This document shows positions 5,958-7,726 of a stretch of 7,726 nt of DNA, piece after piece. The notes under the pieces were generated by a model, which searched no databases, had not been told where the DNA came from, and was given only the letters and a program-made list of their open reading frames with translations. Position 1 is the first letter of the stretch, and every line of letters begins with the position of its first letter. Origin of the DNA: Ramlibacter sp. GTDB lineage: Bacteria > Pseudomonadota > Gammaproteobacteria > Burkholderiales > Burkholderiaceae_C. The stretch lies in the NCBI GenBank assembly GCA_021156245.1, contig JAJNBO010000233.1:1-7726 (forward strand), in the 5' to 3' direction. A program made the translations under genes and the position numbers.

Positions 5958-7726
5958 GCCGGCTGCCCCTGCGCGTTGAGCTTCTGGAACTGGCGCGTGT
6001 CGACCGATGCCTTGTCCTGCTCGAACCAGGGATCGGGCTCGCCGTCCAGGCTGAACTGCAGGCGCTCCCACAGCGCCTTGCGGCCTTCGTGGTCGTCGAG
6101 GATCTTCTTCTTCACGTGGTCCAGGCCGACGCGGTGGATGTAGTGCACCGTGCGCTCCAGGTACCAGCCTTCCTCGCGATAGAGCTGCAGGAAGGCGCCG
6201 CTGTACTCCAGCACTTCCTCGGAGGTCTTCACCTTGCAGAAGAACTGTCCGGCCTCGGTCTTGATGCCGCCGTTGCCGCCGACGTAGATCTCCCAGCCGG
6301 AGTCCACCCCGATCACCCCCACGTCCTTGATGCCCGACTCCGCGCAATTGCGCGGGCAGCCGGACACGGCCAGCTTCACCTTGTGCGGGGCGTACATGCG
6401 CCACAGCGCCCGCTCCAGGTCCTTGCCCATCCGGGTGGAGTCCTGGGTGCCGAAGCGGCACCATTCGCTGCCGACGCAGGTCTTGACGGTGCGCAGTGCC
6501 TTCGCGTAGGCGTGGCCCGAAGGCATGCCGATGTCCTTCCACACATCCTGCAGGTCCTCCTTCTTCACGCCCAGCAGGTCGATGCGCTGGCCGCCGGTGA
6601 TCTTGACGGTCGGGATCTTGTACTTGTCCACCACGTCCGCGATGCGGCGCAGCTCGGAGGCGGTGGTCTCGCCGCCCCACATGCGCGGGATCACCGAATA
6701 CGTGCCGTCCTTCTGGATGTTGGCGTGGCTGCGCTCGTTGATGTAACGGGACTGCGGGTCGTCCTTCGCCTCCTTCGGCCAGGTGGACAGCAGGTAGTAG
6801 TTCAGCGCAGGCCGGCAGGTCGCGCAGCCGTCGGGCGTGCGCCATTCCATGAACCTGCGCGTGTCCGCCAGGGTGAGCAGGTGGTTGGCCCTGATCGCCT
6901 CGCGCACGTCCTGGTGGCTGTGGTCGGTGCAGCCGCAGATCGCCTTCTTCTTGGGCGCCGCGGAGTAGTCGCCGCCGGCCGTGAACATGATGATCTGTTC
7001 CACCAGCCCGGTGCACGAGCCGCAGGACGCGCTGGCCTTGGTGTGCTTGCGCACCTCGTCCAGCGTGAACATGCCCTTCTCCTTGATGGCCTTGCAGATG
7101 CTGCCCTTGGTGACGCCGTTGCAGCCGCAGACCTCGTCGGCGTCGGCCATCGCCGCCGCCTTGTTCTGGCCCTGGTGGCCGGCGTCGCCGAGATTGGATT
7201 CGCCGAACATCAGCTTGTCGCGGATGTCGGCGATCCTGCGGCCCTCGCGCAGCAGCTTGAAGTACCAGCTGCCGTCGACGGTGTCGCCGTACAGGCAGGC
7301 GCCCACCAGCTTCTCGTCCTTGATCACCAGCTTCTTGTAGACGCCTGCGAAGGGATCGCTCATCACGATCTCTTCGGTGCCTTCCCCGCCCATGAACTCT
7401 CCGGCGGAGAACAGGTCGATGCCCGTGACCTTCAGCTTGGTGGAGGTCAGCGAGCCGGTGTAGCGGCCGATGCCGAACTGCGCCAGGTGGTTGGCAGCCA
7501 CGCGAGCCTGCTCGAACAGCGGCGCCACCAGTCCGTAGGCAATGCCGCGGTGCGCCGCGCATTCGCCCACGGCGTAGACGCGGGCGTCGGTCACCGTCTG
7601 CATCGTGTCGTTCACGACGATGCCGCGGCTGCAGTGGATGCGCGCCTTCTCGGCCAGCCCGGTGTTGGGGCGGATGCCGACGGCCATGACGACCAGGTCG
7701 GCTTCGGCTTCGGTGCCGTCCTTGAA
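5954..7726 (-). CDS. nirB: Assimilatory nitrite reductase [NAD(P)H], large subunit (partial, N-terminus outside window)
   Basis: Catalyses six-electron reduction of nitrite to ammonium in the cytoplasm with NirD. The frame is open from the window edge, giving 590 residues of a protein usually about 810-850 long; the missing part is most of the N-terminal FAD domain. The fragment begins in the pyridine-nucleotide-disulfide reductase fold (ADLVVMAVGIRPNTGL, then a YAVGECAAHRG FAD-site motif near fragment residues 52-62). Two BFD-like Cys clusters follow: C200/C202 with C235/C238, and C264/C266 with C301/C304 (CATCRPALNYYL). The C-terminal half is the sulfite/nitrite reductase fold. Its siroheme-[4Fe-4S] ligands are C417 and C423 (TCVGSEWC) and C457 and C461 (SGCPRNC), so the active site looks intact. 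The stop TGA overlaps the nirD start by 4 nt. Family assignment is firm; the assimilatory role rests on the neighbouring nasA. Confidence 0.96.
   Translation of the reverse strand, partial: FKDGTEAEADLVVMAVGIRPNTGLAEKARIHCSRGIVVNDTMQTVTDARVYAVGECAAHRGIAYGLVAPLFEQARVAANHLAQFGIGRYTGSLTSTKLKVTGIDLFSAGEFMGGEGTEEIVMSDPFAGVYKKLVIKDEKLVGACLYGDTVDGSWYFKLLREGRRIADIRDKLMFGESNLGDAGHQGQNKAAAMADADEVCGCNGVTKGSICKAIKEKGMFTLDEVRKHTKASASCGSCTGLVEQIIMFTAGGDYSAAPKKKAICGCTDHSHQDVREAIRANHLLTLADTRRFMEWRTPDGCATCRPALNYYLLSTWPKEAKDDPQSRYINERSHANIQKDGTYSVIPRMWGGETTASELRRIADVVDKYKIPTVKITGGQRIDLLGVKKEDLQDVWKDIGMPSGHAYAKALRTVKTCVGSEWCRFGTQDSTRMGKDLERALWRMYAPHKVKLAVSGCPRNCAESGIKDVGVIGVDSGWEIYVGGNGGIKTEAGQFFCKVKTSEEVLEYSGAFLQLYREEGWYLERTVHYIHRVGLDHVKKKILDDHEGRKALWERLQFSLDGEPDPWFEQDKASVDTRQFQKLNAQGQPA

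Noticed and set aside
2866..5979. A 1037-codon open frame on the plus strand opposite nirD and nasA
   Set aside because: Shadow of the minus-strand genes in high-GC DNA; its translation is low-complexity, His/Arg/Gly-rich with no recognisable domain, while the minus strand encodes well-known families.
5583..7562. A 659-codon minus-strand frame covering nirB and nirD
   Set aside because: Only its last 124 codons, from the ATG at 5957, are nirD; the upstream extension is nirB read out of register.
1..7726. Search by eye for tRNA, rRNA, CRISPR repeats, insertion sequences, att sites and strong terminators
   Set aside because: Nothing recognisable; the window is almost entirely coding on the minus strand, with only short junctions between genes.

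Overview
The window is about 68% GC (estimated by eye). It holds a one-directional gene cluster on the minus strand for assimilatory nitrate reduction. Protein flavour (NirB, NirD, NasA, CobA with YbiB in between) and GC content suggest a betaproteobacterium of the order Burkholderiales, probably Comamonadaceae (Ramlibacter/Variovorax-like). The assignment is inferred from family resemblance, not from a search.

Layout in transcription order, from right to left: nirB (nitrite reductase large subunit, N-terminal part beyond the right edge, 5954-7726), nirD (small Rieske-type subunit, 5583-5957), nasA (molybdenum nitrate reductase, from a GTG at 5586 to about 2872), a roughly 40-50 bp AT-richer junction, ybiB (TrpD2-type phosphoribosyltransferase-fold protein, 1929-2834), cobA (uroporphyrinogen-III C-methyltransferase, 1165-1932) and a BaiN/RdsA-type flavoprotein (1-1152, C-terminus beyond the left edge). 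Three of the junctions are 4-nt ATGA/GTGA overlaps and the last spacing is 12 nt, so the genes look co-transcribed and partly translationally coupled. The promoter of the nir/nas part must lie to the right of the window.

How the parts work together: NasA reduces nitrate to nitrite. NirBD reduces nitrite to ammonium with NAD(P)H, using siroheme. CobA makes precorrin-2, the precursor of that siroheme. YbiB and the flavoprotein have no established role in nitrate assimilation and may be passengers or housekeeping neighbours.

The real anomaly is the end of nasA. Its C-terminal BFD-like [2Fe-2S] domain keeps the first Cys pair but loses the second, and no in-frame stop follows. The frame stays open through ybiB (out of register) and then runs in register through all of cobA to 1165, a 1473-codon open frame. 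A small deletion removing the last codons and stop of nasA is the simplest reading. I see no tRNA, rRNA, CRISPR array, insertion sequence or other mobile element, and no convincing new system.
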